The notes: generated by a model from the sequence alone, not told the origin. Numbered from the stretch's first letter, positions 33,362 to 43,063 are shown. The stretch is 64,000 nt of DNA from Vreelandella neptunia (GCF_022489065.1 NZ_JAKVTW010000019.1:1-64000); one strand, 5' to 3'. Program-made: numbers and translations.

Positions 33362-33958
33362 ATGAGTAATATGAAACTGATTTCTGCCGCTGTAATCACT
33401 GCTGGTTTCGCACTGGCAAGCCAAGCGGCTCTCGCTTATAACGCTGGTGATGTATTTGTCCGTGGTGGCGTTGCCCAGACAGATACGGGTTCAGGAAACG
33501 GTAACGTGGCGGGTGATTCCCTTAACGTGCAGAGTGCTCGCGGCTTCACATTTGGCGCTGGTTACCTGTTTACCGATAAGGTGGGCGTTGAGCTCAACAG
33601 CTCTGAGAAATTCGAGCACGACCTGAATACATCTGCTCAAGGCGATGTAGGTAGCGTAGATCGTCTGCCTGTTAACCTATTAGTTAACTACTACCCAATG
33701 GGTGGTCTGGATTCTAAAGTTCAGCCATACGTGGGTGCTGGCCTTAACTACACTCGCTTCTCTGGTGAGCCTAGCGGTGTAAATGTTGAAGAGAGCTACG
33801 GCGCCATCGGCCAAGTGGGTGTTGACCTAGCCGTGACTGACAATATCTTGCTGAACGGTTACGCAAGCTATGCAGACGTAAACGCAGACATTAATGTGGG
33901 CGGTGAAGTCGACATTGAACCTGTCACCATTGGCGGTGGTGTTACTTACCGCTTCTAA
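33362..33958 (+). CDS. OmpW-family outer membrane protein
   Basis: A 198-residue protein with a signal peptide (core LISAAVITAGFALAS, cleavage after AALA) and a mature eight-strand beta-barrel. It begins YNAGDVFVRGGVAQTDTGSG, has GAGYLFTDKVGVELNSS and VQPYVGAGLNYTRF, and ends with the terminal Phe signature GGGVTYRF. This is the OmpW pattern: a narrow channel for small hydrophobic molecules. The start at 33362 is best spaced from GAGG; other ATGs lie nine bases up- and downstream. A promoter and a terminator flank it, so it is monocistronic. Confidence 0.88.
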   Translation: MSNMKLISAAVITAGFALASQAALAYNAGDVFVRGGVAQTDTGSGNGNVAGDSLNVQSARGFTFGAGYLFTDKVGVELNSSEKFEHDLNTSAQGDVGSVDRLPVNLLVNYYPMGGLDSKVQPYVGAGLNYTRFSGEPSGVNVEESYGAIGQVGVDLAVTDNILLNGYASYADVNADINVGGEVDIEPVTIGGGVTYRF

Positions 33959-33984
33959 GTGTCGCAAGTTGTTTAGCAGCACCT

Positions 33985-34016
33985 AATGCCCGGCCTTGCG
34001 CCGGGCATTGTTCGTT
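33985..34016 (+). terminator. Intrinsic terminator of the OmpW gene
   Basis: AATGCCCGGC (33985-33994) pairs perfectly with GCCGGGCATT (34000-34009) around a five-base loop, followed by a T-rich tail. It lies 26 bases after the OmpW stop. Confidence 0.88.
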
Positions 34017-34042
34017 TTAGCTACTGGTAAATCGTAAAATGC

Positions 34043-35341
34043 TCAGGGTGTTAGGTTATCAAAACCGCTTTCCGTTACCGCAACGTTGTCTTCAATGCGA
34101 ATGCCGCCACAGGGTGAGAGTTGGTCAATCAACTTCCAGTTAAGGGGCAGTGTGCTATTACGCAGTGGTGCAAGCAGCATAGTTATAAAATAGAGCCCTG
34201 GCTCAATAGTAACGACCATGCCGGTACTCAGAGTTCGCGTTAGTCGAAGCGCTGGATGGTTTTCAGGCGCAGGCGCTGGCGTGCCGTTCGGGTGTCGTAA
34301 ACCGGCTACATCGTGCACTTGTAATCCCAATGAGTGACCTAATCCGTGAGGGCAGAAAGCCCGGGTGACGCCTTCAGCAACCGCTTGTTCAGCGGAACCT
34401 TTGAAGAGATCGTGGGCAATCAATATCTCAGCAAGGTGGTGATGCATTTGCTCGTGCAGTGCAATAAAGCTAACCCCTGGGGCAATGCTGCTGACTAATT
34501 CATCTTTCAAACCGTGCATTGCCGTGACTAGCTCTCCAAACGCTGCGGGTGCATCAGGACCAGCATAAGCGCGAGTAATATCGGCGCAGTAACCCCGGAA
34601 CCGACGCCCCGCATCCACTAGCAGGCTGTAGCGCTGTTTCGGCGCGGTAAGGTCATAGTGCTGATAATGCAGTACGCCAGCATGCTCATTTAAACCAATA
34701 ATATTTTGGTAGGGTACGTTTGACTCGCGCTGACGACTCGCCGCTAAGTAGGCCAACTGAATATCTAGTTCACCAGATGCACCAATAAATGCTGCATGGG
34801 CGGCTTCATGGCCAGCTAATGCTAAGCGGTTCGCTTCGCGAATACAGGCGATTTCATAGGGCGTCTTGAATAACCTTAATTCATCCAGCGCATTGACGAG
34901 TTGTTCCGGCTGACATGCTGCTTTCAAGGTTGGTATAGCGCTTGCAGAGAGGCGTTCAGTATCACCAATAATGGCGGCATTGCCGTTAATTGATGGCGTG
35001 ATCTTGTCGCTGCAGAAGTGAACGTCGAACTCGGCTACCCAGGGTTCTTCGGGTAAATGCGTAGGTAAATGCCAAAAATCGGCCGGTGCATACAGATAGA
35101 GCTGTGGGCGCTTTTCAGGCTGAATAATCAGCCAGCTGTGCTGAACATCGGCCAAGCCCACCCAGTGCATAAAGTGGCCATACGACTGAAAAGTGGGCGT
35201 ATGGTCATCGGCAAAATGAACACTGGCATGGCCACTGTAAATAGCCAGGCTATCGAAACCTTGGTTGGCTAAGATAGTTTCGTAAGCACGTTGTAAGTGG
35301 GCTATATGATCGCGTTGCAGGTTAAAAAGCGTTATTGACAT
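34043..35341 (-). CDS. pepQ: Xaa-Pro dipeptidase PepQ
   Basis: A 432-residue metalloprotease of the M24 (pita-bread) family. The C-terminal domain holds the dinuclear metal ligands: LLVDAGRRFRGYCADITRAY (two Asp), FCPHGLGHSLGLQVHD (His), VVTIEPGLYF (Glu) and GGIRIEDNVAV (Glu). The N-terminal domain is the usual creatinase-like fold. It cleaves dipeptides with C-terminal proline and also some organophosphates. The chosen ATG matches the family start; a longer frame overlaps the LysR gene. It lies downstream of the dpp operon and a LysR gene on the same strand, so imported dipeptides are its likely substrate. Confidence 0.9.
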   Translation of the reverse strand: MSITLFNLQRDHIAHLQRAYETILANQGFDSLAIYSGHASVHFADDHTPTFQSYGHFMHWVGLADVQHSWLIIQPEKRPQLYLYAPADFWHLPTHLPEEPWVAEFDVHFCSDKITPSINGNAAIIGDTERLSASAIPTLKAACQPEQLVNALDELRLFKTPYEIACIREANRLALAGHEAAHAAFIGASGELDIQLAYLAASRQRESNVPYQNIIGLNEHAGVLHYQHYDLTAPKQRYSLLVDAGRRFRGYCADITRAYAGPDAPAAFGELVTAMHGLKDELVSSIAPGVSFIALHEQMHHHLAEILIAHDLFKGSAEQAVAEGVTRAFCPHGLGHSLGLQVHDVAGLRHPNGTPAPAPENHPALRLTRTLSTGMVVTIEPGLYFITMLLAPLRNSTLPLNWKLIDQLSPCGGIRIEDNVAVTESGFDNLTP

Positions 35342-35396
35342 GCAAACCGTGTCCTTTCTCAAGTAAGCTTTCTTAAAATACGGCCTTAATACAGCT

Positions 35397-36308
35397 TCAA
35401 GTACGTGGCGTAACGAGTTCACTCCAGAACCCATCAAGTTCAGCGTGGTGATGGCTTTGATGCCGGTATAGCCTTAGTTCCATAGGCACATCCCAGCGGC
35501 TATCTCCCGCTCTTACCAGCGTGCCTTGTGCAAGTTCAGCGGCAACGTTGCGCTCAGGTAACCAGCTCATACCGTAGCCAAGCAGCACGAGTTCTTTTAT
35601 CCCCGCTGCATAGAGGTTCTCACTCTGGGCCGTTAAATAGGTGCTTTGTGGCAGCCTAGCCAAATGGGCTTTGACCGCTGAGCCCAGCAGCCCGCGTTTT
35701 GGGTAGGCAAGCCAGGCGGCAGGTTGGTGGCGTGCCCCCGGTAGAAGGGCGCAAGGCGCCCCTTGTGCGTCTAGCCCCGTTACCGGAATGAGCCTTTCAT
35801 GGCCAATCACCCGGTAGTTGCATGCACTGGTATCAATATCCAGATCACAACGACCTATCGGCCAGTAGCAAATAGCCAGATCGCACTCGGCGCGTGCCAA
35901 GGCTTGAAAATAGTCATTGGCTACCCAACCAGTCGCCCTTAAATAGGGCTGCACGCGCTCTTGCCAACCGGTGGAGGCAAGCCACTCAGGCAAAAAATGC
36001 GCTAATAGGCTTTGTGGTGCCGCCACCATAATGCGTCGCTGCTGGCCGGCATTGATTTCTCGTACGCGGTCGCGGGTCAGCCGCACTCGCTCGGTCACCT
36101 GTTCACACAGGGTCAGAAACTCCTCCCCAGCGGGAGTGAGCGAGAGGGGCAACGTTTGGCGATTAATCAGTGTTACGCCCATCTCCTCTTCAAGCAGTTT
36201 AATCCGCCGGGAGAAAGTAGGCTGGGTAACGTGTTGATCATCTGCTGCGCGTGAGAAGTGCCGCGTTCTGGCCAGGGCGATAAAATCTTCTAGCCAGCGA
36301 ATTTCCAT
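35397..36308 (-). CDS. LysR-family regulator in the dpp-pepQ run
   Basis: A 303-residue LysR-type protein. The helix-turn-helix region is FSRAADDQHVTQPTFSRRIKLLEEEMGVTLINRQTLPLSLT. The effector domain (RRIMVAAPQSLLAHFLPEWL, IKELVLLGYGMSWLPE) follows. It lies 49 bases after dppF and 55 before pepQ on the same strand, so it may regulate peptide use and be co-transcribed. A separate promoter in the short gaps cannot be excluded. Confidence 0.88.
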   Translation of the reverse strand: MEIRWLEDFIALARTRHFSRAADDQHVTQPTFSRRIKLLEEEMGVTLINRQTLPLSLTPAGEEFLTLCEQVTERVRLTRDRVREINAGQQRRIMVAAPQSLLAHFLPEWLASTGWQERVQPYLRATGWVANDYFQALARAECDLAICYWPIGRCDLDIDTSACNYRVIGHERLIPVTGLDAQGAPCALLPGARHQPAAWLAYPKRGLLGSAVKAHLARLPQSTYLTAQSENLYAAGIKELVLLGYGMSWLPERNVAAELAQGTLVRAGDSRWDVPMELRLYRHQSHHHAELDGFWSELVTPRT

Positions 36309-36357
36309 GCTCTACCTCTCAGCGCCTTGGCTCGCTGTGTAATGTATGGCGCCCCTT

Positions 36358-37431
36358 TCATAGGCGCCCCTCCTCAACAGCGTGGCATGCCACACGGGTT
36401 CCGTCATCCTGCGTTTGCAGAACAGGAATCTCTTGCTTACAGCGCGCATTCGCGTAGGGGCAGCGCCCATGGAATACGCAGCCGCTAGGCAGATTAACCG
36501 GGGTCGGCACCTCGCCGGTGAGGCGAATATGCTGGGGCCGGTCATCCTTCAAGCGCGGGATTGCCGAGAGCAACGCCTGGGTATAGGGGTGGCGCGGCTT
36601 TTCAAATAGCGTCGCTGTGGTGGCAATCTCACATACCGTACCTAAGTACATCACGGCCACGCGGGTACCAAAGTGCTCCACTACGGCTAGATCGTGGGTA
36701 ATGAACAGGTAGGTCAGGTTGCGCTCTTGCTGGGCTTCCATTAGCAGATTGAGCACCTGCGCTTGAATCGAGACATCCAGCGCAGAAATGGGCTCATCGG
36801 CAACGATAAACTCAGGGTCGACGGCGAGCGCGCGGGCAATGGCGATACGCTGGCGTTGCCCACCGGAAAACTCGTGACCAAAGCGCTTGCCCCAGTCTGG
36901 GTCGATACCCACCGAGCGCATGACCTCTTCCACCTTGTCGAGAATCTGCGGCCGTTTCCAGTCAGGGTGGTGCAGCCGCAGCGGTTCTTCCAGCGTTTGT
37001 TGAATGGTCATACGCGGGTTGAGTGACGCATAGGGATTCTGGAAGATCATCTGCATCCGCTTGCGATACGGTAGCAGTTGGCGCGAGCTTAAGTTATCAA
37101 TGCGGTTGCCGTCGTAGCGTATTTCACCCTCTGTGGGGGTAAGCAGCCCCATAACGGTGCGTGCCACTGTGGATTTCCCGCAGCCCGACTCGCCGACCAC
37201 ACAGAGTGCTTCGCCGCGTTTGATATCCAGATTGACGCCGTTGATGGCGTGGACGTGCTCTTGATGCCGAACCAGCTTGCCGCCTTTAAAGCGCAACTGA
37301 TCGAGGAAATCCCCAGAAAGAGAGAAGCGCTTCTTCAGATCGCGAATTTGCAACAGCGAGTCAGCGCTCTCTTCGTTCTGACGCGGGGTAGGCGTATGGC
37401 TTTCCGTGATGGCCTCAGCGTGCGCACTCAT
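36358..37431 (-). CDS. dppF: Dipeptide ABC transporter ATP-binding protein DppF
   Basis: A 357-residue ATPase of the peptide/nickel class. It has Walker A VGESGCGKSTVART, signature FSGGQRQRIAIARA, Walker B FIVADEPISALD, the switch His in FITHDLAVVEH, and the C-terminal oligopeptide-family extension with a cysteine cluster (GCVFHGRCPYANARC) that binds an iron-sulfur cluster in related proteins. A 20-residue N-terminal tail is poorly conserved. Its start overlaps the dppD stop by four bases. Confidence 0.9.
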   Translation of the reverse strand: MSAHAEAITESHTPTPRQNEESADSLLQIRDLKKRFSLSGDFLDQLRFKGGKLVRHQEHVHAINGVNLDIKRGEALCVVGESGCGKSTVARTVMGLLTPTEGEIRYDGNRIDNLSSRQLLPYRKRMQMIFQNPYASLNPRMTIQQTLEEPLRLHHPDWKRPQILDKVEEVMRSVGIDPDWGKRFGHEFSGGQRQRIAIARALAVDPEFIVADEPISALDVSIQAQVLNLLMEAQQERNLTYLFITHDLAVVEHFGTRVAVMYLGTVCEIATTATLFEKPRHPYTQALLSAIPRLKDDRPQHIRLTGEVPTPVNLPSGCVFHGRCPYANARCKQEIPVLQTQDDGTRVACHAVEEGRL

Positions 37432-38444
37432 GAGGTTTCCTCCTTCAAACGGCGATCTTCAAGCATTTCAGCCACCATATGGCACGCTACACGGCAGTTG
37501 CCGGACTGGACAAATTCAGGAACCTGTTGGGTGCAGGCGGGGCGGGGCTGGCCATCGGCCCGGTTAATAAAATCACAGCGTGGATGAAACGCGCAGCCGC
37601 TTGGCAGATTGGAGAGCGACGGCATGCTGCCACGAATCTGATTGAGCCTTTCGCCGGGGGTTGCCATCTGCGGCAGGGCGTTGATTAGCCCCTGGGTGTA
37701 GGGGTGCTGCGGGTCATTAATAATTTCTCGAGTTGGACCTTGTTCAATGACGCGTCCCGCGTACATGACCAACATGCGCTGGGTGACCTGGCTGACGACG
37801 CCTAGGTCGTGAGTGATCAGGATCAAGCCAACGTTATGCTCCTCGCATAACTCTAGCAGCAGCGCCATGATTTCTGCCTGGATCGTCACATCGAGCGCCG
37901 TGGTCGGCTCATCAGCGATGATGATGTCAGGGTCGAGTAACAGGGCAATAGCGATAATAATCCGCTGGCGCATACCGCCCGAAAGCTCATGGGGGTACTG
38001 ATCCAGGCGCTTATCGGGTGAAGGAATTTGTACCTGGCGCAGTTTGTCCAGAGCAATCGCCCGGGCTTCCTTGGACGAGATACGGCGATGCGCTTTCAAA
38101 CACTCAACCATTTGCTCGCCAATGGAGAGCACCGGATTCAGCGTCATCATGGGGTCTTGGAAAATCATCGAAACGCGGTTGCCGCGGACTTTACGCAGGC
38201 CGCGCTCAGACATGCGGTTAAGTACCTGGCCATCGAAATTTACCGTGCCACCCGCGATAAAGCCTGGCTTGGCGATCAGGTTGAGTAGCGAGAATGCAGC
38301 CACCGACTTGCCCGCGCCGGACTCACCGACGATACCCAAGCGTTCACCGCGCTCAAGACTGAAACTAATGTCCCGCAGGGCGTGTACTTCACCTTGGCGC
38401 AATGCAAAGCGGACATCAAGATTATTGACTTCAAGTAGTGCCAT
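37428..38444 (-). CDS. dppD: Dipeptide ABC transporter ATP-binding protein DppD
   Basis: A 338-residue ATPase, partner of DppF. Walker A is VGESGAGKSVAAFS, the Q-loop IFQDPMMTLNP, signature LSGGMRQRIIIAIAL, Walker B IIADEPTTALD and the switch His in LITHDLGVVS. The C-terminal domain with GCAFHPRCDFINRADGQPRPAC is the peptide-class cysteine region. It lies seven bases downstream of dppC. DppD and DppF form the ATPase heterodimer. Confidence 0.9.
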   Translation of the reverse strand: MALLEVNNLDVRFALRQGEVHALRDISFSLERGERLGIVGESGAGKSVAAFSLLNLIAKPGFIAGGTVNFDGQVLNRMSERGLRKVRGNRVSMIFQDPMMTLNPVLSIGEQMVECLKAHRRISSKEARAIALDKLRQVQIPSPDKRLDQYPHELSGGMRQRIIIAIALLLDPDIIIADEPTTALDVTIQAEIMALLLELCEEHNVGLILITHDLGVVSQVTQRMLVMYAGRVIEQGPTREIINDPQHPYTQGLINALPQMATPGERLNQIRGSMPSLSNLPSGCAFHPRCDFINRADGQPRPACTQQVPEFVQSGNCRVACHMVAEMLEDRRLKEETS

Positions 38445-38451
38445 GGTGTCC

Positions 38452-39408
38452 TCAGCCTTTGTAGAGTCGTGGGTTCATGACATCACGCAGCCAATCACCG
38501 AGTAGATTGATCGACAGCACCAACACAACAAGTACCGCACCTGGAATTAAGGTGATCCACCAGGAGCCTGACTGGATATAGTCAAAGCCTGATTTAATCA
38601 ATGAGCCTAATGAGGGGTGTGTTTCCGGCATGCCCAATCCTAAAAACGACAGCGCCGCTTCAGAAATAATGGCGTTGGCAATCTGCACGGTGGAAATAAC
38701 AAAAATCGGCGACATCGTGTTGGGTAGCACGTGGCGGAACATAATGCGCTTGCTGCGCAGCCCCATGACGCGGGCCGCATCAACGTACTCTTTGTTTTTC
38801 TCAGCCAGCACGGAAGCGCGCACGGTACGGGCATACTGTGGCCATTCGGCCAAGCCGATAATCAGGATCAGCATCATTACTGCATACTGGCTGTAAAAGG
38901 CGCTACCCATGGTCGCTTTCACCAAGGCGCCTACCACGATAGCTACCATCAGCGTCGAAAAGGAGAGCTGAATATCGGCAAGACGCATCAAAATGGTATC
39001 AACACGACCGCCCAGATAGCCAGCCATCAGGCCAAACGTGACCCCCAATAGCGCCTGCAAAATAACCGCACCGAAGCCAATCAGCAGTGAGACGCGGGTG
39101 CCATACAGCACAATCGACCACAGATCGCGGCCTTGTGCGTCCGTGCCTAGGGAGTAGCGCTCATCCGCCCCTTCAATCCAGAAGGGCGGCAGTTCTGATG
39201 ACATGATGTCTATTTGAGCAAGGTCGTAAGGGTCTGTCGGCGCCAACAGCGGTGAGGCAAAGGCAGCGATGACCATACAGATAAACACGGCCAAACACAG
39301 CTGAGCAGTGTAGTCGCGTTTGAAGCTGTACCACATATAAGAGTCGCGCAGGCGCTCCCAGCGGCTGGGTGTAGCGCTCGCTGATGGAGAATTAGTTGAG
39401 GTGCTCAT
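38452..39408 (-). CDS. dppC: Dipeptide ABC transporter permease DppC
   Basis: A 318-residue permease with an N-terminal DppC-type extension, six transmembrane helices and the coupling loop YVDAARVMGLRSKRIMFRHVLPNTMSPI. The segment SLGTDAQGRDLWSIVLYGTRVSLLIGF is characteristic of the second peptide permease. It overlaps dppB by four bases. Confidence 0.9.
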   Translation of the reverse strand: MSTSTNSPSASATPSRWERLRDSYMWYSFKRDYTAQLCLAVFICMVIAAFASPLLAPTDPYDLAQIDIMSSELPPFWIEGADERYSLGTDAQGRDLWSIVLYGTRVSLLIGFGAVILQALLGVTFGLMAGYLGGRVDTILMRLADIQLSFSTLMVAIVVGALVKATMGSAFYSQYAVMMLILIIGLAEWPQYARTVRASVLAEKNKEYVDAARVMGLRSKRIMFRHVLPNTMSPIFVISTVQIANAIISEAALSFLGLGMPETHPSLGSLIKSGFDYIQSGSWWITLIPGAVLVVLVLSINLLGDWLRDVMNPRLYKG

Positions 39409-40454
39409 GCGGGCTTCCCAGTCAGTTTTACGGTGGGGTTCACCATGCCGTAGATCAGATCAACAATGGTATTGGTGACCACAAAAATAACGCCGACAAT
39501 CATCAGGTAGGAGACAATGAGCGGGATGTCAGCACGGTTAATGGCGTCCAAGAACATCAGACCCATACCAGGCCATTGAAAAACGGTTTCGGTAAGGATG
39601 GTGTAGGCCACCATGGTGCCGATCTGAACACCACCCACGGTGATGACCGGTAGCATGGTGTTTTTGAGAGCGTGCACGAAATAGACACGCCGCATTGAGA
39701 TGCCTTTTGCACGGGCGTATTTGACGTATTCCGACTGCAGCACTTCCATCATCTCGGCACGGATAAGACGAATAAACAGCGGTAGCATGATAGAGGCCAA
39801 TGAGACGGCCGGTAACACCAGATGTTGTAAGCCGTTCCAAGTGGCTAAATTGGTGTCCCAATTACCCACTACATTGACCAAGTCATAGCCACGACCAAAG
39901 GAGGGCATATTGCCTTCGGTCGAAAAGAAATCATTCAGCCAAGCGCCCCATCCGGTGCTTTCGGGGAATAGCGTTACTGTCACGCCAATCGCGAAAATTT
40001 GAATGAGTACAATGGCAGTCAGAAAGACAGGGATAGAAATACCGATTATTGAGACGCCCATAAACAGCCGGGATATCGGCGAACGCGGCTTGATTGCGCT
40101 ATACACCCCGATAGGCACTGAAAACAGCACGATAATCAGCGTTGCGGCAAATACCAGCTCTAAAGTGGCAGGTAAGTGACGGGCGATAACTTCTAACGCC
40201 GGTTCGCGGTAAAAGTAGGAGTAGCCAAAATCACCTTGAACGGCATTTTTAGCAAAGCGCGCGTATTGCACCAGGAAGGGGTCATTGAGGCCTAAACGTT
40301 CACGAATTTCTTCGCGCTCACTTTCCGGCACCGACTGGCCGACCATCTGCTGTACGGGGTCACCCAGGTTGTCCTGAATGGCGAAGGCCAGCACGCTGAT
40401 GACAAACATCACCAAAATCGCGTGCATCAGCCGCTTGATTAAAAAGGCAATCAT
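39405..40454 (-). CDS. dppB: Dipeptide ABC transporter permease DppB
   Basis: A 349-residue permease with six transmembrane helices and a periplasmic loop. The N-terminal FLIKRLMHAILVMFVISVLAF and DPVQQMVGQSVPESEREEIRERLGLNDPFLVQYARF match DppB/OppB. The coupling loop is YVKYARAKGISMRRVYFVHALKNTMLPVITV. The start is the ATG at 40454, with AGGTGGCG upstream; a GTG four codons earlier overlaps that site. It follows dppA across a hairpin. Confidence 0.9.
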   Translation of the reverse strand: MIAFLIKRLMHAILVMFVISVLAFAIQDNLGDPVQQMVGQSVPESEREEIRERLGLNDPFLVQYARFAKNAVQGDFGYSYFYREPALEVIARHLPATLELVFAATLIIVLFSVPIGVYSAIKPRSPISRLFMGVSIIGISIPVFLTAIVLIQIFAIGVTVTLFPESTGWGAWLNDFFSTEGNMPSFGRGYDLVNVVGNWDTNLATWNGLQHLVLPAVSLASIMLPLFIRLIRAEMMEVLQSEYVKYARAKGISMRRVYFVHALKNTMLPVITVGGVQIGTMVAYTILTETVFQWPGMGLMFLDAINRADIPLIVSYLMIVGVIFVVTNTIVDLIYGMVNPTVKLTGKPA

Positions 40455-40497
40455 GGCGTACGCCACCTATGTGAAGGGTTCATCAAAGGGAGTAGGG

Positions 40498-40541
40498 GCA
40501 AAACAAAAGGCTTCGCCCCCTAAGCGATTAGGGAGCGAAGC
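40498..40541 (-). terminator. Attenuating hairpin between dppA and dppB
   Basis: Read on the minus strand, GCTTCGC and GCGAAGC (seven bases) plus TTAGGG and CCCTAA (six bases), separated by one mismatch, form a stem with loop GCGA or its complement. CCTTTTGTTTTG follows. This is a good partial terminator. It would keep the binding protein in excess over the permease and ATPase genes. Confidence 0.75.
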
Positions 40542-40624
40542 ATCCTTGCGGTTAACTCTCTAGCAGTTAATGCTGCAGCGACTCTTTTGACAAAACGCTA
40601 TGCTACTGATTAGCAAGGCGAGTT

Positions 40625-42205
40625 TTAGTCTTCGCTACGGTTAATGACTAGGTCACCTAAATAGGGGAAGTCGATAGCGTTAACCACAGGTTCAGCTTCA
40701 ACGCCGTCTGCGGCGGCGTAGGCAAGGTTCTGCCAATGCAGCATGATGAAGCCTACGTCTTCGTACAACATCGCCTCGGCTTCACGCAGCATTTCGTTGC
40801 GTTTTTCCAGATCCGTTTCGCTATCTGCTTCGGTCACCAGAGCATCGATCTCTTCGTTGCAGTAGTTGCCGTAGTTGTACTGACCAGCGCCGGTCTCTTC
40901 ATCAATACAGAAGGAGAGATACTGGAAGAAGTTAGCAGTATCTTCGGTATCGGAATGCCAGCCGAGCATTGCCATGTCTGATTGGCGAGTATCATACTCG
41001 GGCCAGTACTGGGCTAGTGGCATGGTGCGCAAATTAACGTCAATGTTAATTTGTGCCAGCATGTTGGCTACCGCTTGAGCGATTTGAGCATCGTTCACGT
41101 AGCGGTTGTTTGGAGCGATCATCTCGACGCTAAAGCCCTCTTCATAGCCTGCTTCAGCCATGAGCTCCTTAGCACGTTCGATGTCGTAGCGCGGCACTAA
41201 CTCTTCGTTATAGCCGGAGTAACCTTCAGGAGAGAATTGACCTGCGGGGTTAGCAAAACCGCGCATTAAACGGTCAGCAATGCCTTCCTGATTAATGGCT
41301 AGATCAACCGCTTGGCGAACGCGGGCGTCCTGGAAGGCTTCAACGCGCTCTTCGTTCATTTGGAAGCCAATGATACGCGTACCGTCAATCTCAATCAGGT
41401 TTACGCCATCGGCCTCACGTACACGGTCTAAATCGTTAGGCGGTACGGCATCAATAAAGTCAACGCCGCCAGAAAGCAGCGCTGCAACGCGCGAGGCGTT
41501 CTCAGCGATAGGCGTCATCACGATGTTGGATACGTTGCCTTCGCTTTCAGTATCCCAGTAGTCTTCAAAACGCTCGAAATCCACCCGAACGCCTTGACGA
41601 CGGTCAGTAACAACAAACGGACCTGTACCTGAAACGTTGCGAGAAGCGAAGGAGTTGCCCGCTTTGACGATTTCAGCTTTGTCGCTGCCATCGTCGGTTT
41701 CACCGGTGTAGAACTCGCTGTCCATTGGGAAGATGTAAGTCGCGAGGTTGAGCATCAGCGGGTAAGGTTCGGTAGTGACGATCTCAACGGTGTAATCGTC
41801 AACGGCTTCAGCGCTGGCAACCGGCTCAAAAATGGCACGGTAGTCAGGGCTCTCTTTCAGACGCTCAATGGTCCATACCACATCTTTAGCGGTGAATTCG
41901 TTACCCGAGTGGAACGTAACGCCTTCACGCAATGTCATGCGCATAGTGGTTTCGTCTACTTGTTCCCACTCTGTGGCCAAGCGCGGCTCAAAATCGAAAT
42001 CTTTTGTCCAGCGTACGAGCGGGTCGAACGCCAGATGAGAAAAGCGCAGCACGCCGCCAGAAAGCTGTTCATGTAGATCGAGCGTTTCAGGGTCGGCAGA
42101 GTAACCAATGCGAAGTGTTTCAGCACTTGCCGTCATTGGCAGCAATGTCGTACCTGCAACCACTGCACCAATAACAGAAGCCAGTAGGGTTTTCTTGAGC
42201 GTCAT
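40625..42205 (-). CDS. dppA: Dipeptide-binding protein DppA-like
   Basis: A 526-residue exported binding protein (extracellular solute-binding family 5). The signal peptide ends at ASA|ETLRIGYSADPETLD. Conserved segments are AFDPLVRWTKDFDFEPRLATEW, MRMTLREGVTFHSGNEFTAKDVVWTIERL, ARVRQAVDLAINQEGIADRLM and GFSVEMIAPNNRY. The mature protein is strongly acidic, as expected for a periplasmic protein in a halophile. It is the first gene of the dpp operon. Class 5 proteins bind peptides or, in some cases, nickel or heme; PepQ nearby favours peptides. Confidence 0.88.
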   Translation of the reverse strand: MTLKKTLLASVIGAVVAGTTLLPMTASAETLRIGYSADPETLDLHEQLSGGVLRFSHLAFDPLVRWTKDFDFEPRLATEWEQVDETTMRMTLREGVTFHSGNEFTAKDVVWTIERLKESPDYRAIFEPVASAEAVDDYTVEIVTTEPYPLMLNLATYIFPMDSEFYTGETDDGSDKAEIVKAGNSFASRNVSGTGPFVVTDRRQGVRVDFERFEDYWDTESEGNVSNIVMTPIAENASRVAALLSGGVDFIDAVPPNDLDRVREADGVNLIEIDGTRIIGFQMNEERVEAFQDARVRQAVDLAINQEGIADRLMRGFANPAGQFSPEGYSGYNEELVPRYDIERAKELMAEAGYEEGFSVEMIAPNNRYVNDAQIAQAVANMLAQINIDVNLRTMPLAQYWPEYDTRQSDMAMLGWHSDTEDTANFFQYLSFCIDEETGAGQYNYGNYCNEEIDALVTEADSETDLEKRNEMLREAEAMLYEDVGFIMLHWQNLAYAAADGVEAEPVVNAIDFPYLGDLVINRSED

Positions 42206-42481
42206 AATTGTTCCCTTGGGTCATTGTTTATTGTTCGTTTTACGGGCATTTTCCTCTCGCTAAACGGCGGAAATCCCCGTAAAACAGACACGGTCAGCTT
42301 GATAGCCTTGTTAGTAATACAGACTAACAACATAGAGAGTGCCTATCGCGTCATACAATCGAAATAATGACAGGCATCATTCGTCTGCTACATGACAGGG
42401 CTGATAGCGGCACATCAGCGGTTTTTGATTAGACGAAAGTAGTAATTAAAAAGAGCAGTCGAAAATAGGTGGAGAGGCGTT

Positions 42482-43063
42482 ATGTGGAAAAAAATCGCAA
42501 TTGCAGGCATCGCTTGGTTCCTTCCCACCTTGGCTGTCGCCGGTGAGGCAGCGCCAGATAGCGTGGCTGGGCAAGCTAGTGAGGATCCGCAGGCAAACGC
42601 GCCGGAATTAGCGGCTCAGATCAAAGGGTCGCTGGATGGCGAGCAGCGCGAATGGTTTATTTTAAGTCATGGTAATGACTCAAATGCATCGTTCGTTGAA
42701 CTCGGAGATGACGTCACTATCGATATTACCGGCTTTATGGATGAGGAGGCCTGGGATACTCAAGAAGCGCTCTCAATTAGCCTGACAGTAAGCGAAGAGC
42801 AGTTGGTCAGTGCTGTAGTCATTCATCCGCTAGGCACATCGCTTTCCCCACCGCTTTATACTTCCGAAAGGGAAGGTTCCGACGAGGGAGGGGTAGACGT
42901 AACGTTGACCCACTACGAGCGAACCAGTCAATGGATTCATGTTGCTGGTAAAATAGAGGGTGTGTTGGCGCTTCAAGTCGAACTGGGTGAGCCACCGAGC
43001 GCAGAAGAGAGTATAGCGATTGACGTTGAGTTCGATGTTAAGGCGCAAAAAATAGAGTTTTAA
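42482..43063 (+). CDS. Exported acidic protein, unknown function
   Basis: A 193-residue protein with an N-terminal signal peptide (MWKKIAIAGIAWFLPTLAVAG) and a mature part rich in Asp and Glu, with alternating beta-strands (DDVTIDITGFMD, ALSISLTVSEEQLVSAVVIHPLG, SIAIDVEFDVKAQKIEF). It is presumably periplasmic. I do not recognise the family. It is divergent from dppA, and a weak GGAGAGG ribosome binding site precedes the ATG. Confidence 0.7.
   Translation: MWKKIAIAGIAWFLPTLAVAGEAAPDSVAGQASEDPQANAPELAAQIKGSLDGEQREWFILSHGNDSNASFVELGDDVTIDITGFMDEEAWDTQEALSISLTVSEEQLVSAVVIHPLGTSLSPPLYTSEREGSDEGGVDVTLTHYERTSQWIHVAGKIEGVLALQVELGEPPSAEESIAIDVEFDVKAQKIEF

Noticed and set aside
40545..40624. Hairpin just after dppA as a full terminator separating two operons
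   Set aside because: dppA and dppB-F form one functional system, and no promoter for dppB is evident, so partial termination is more likely.
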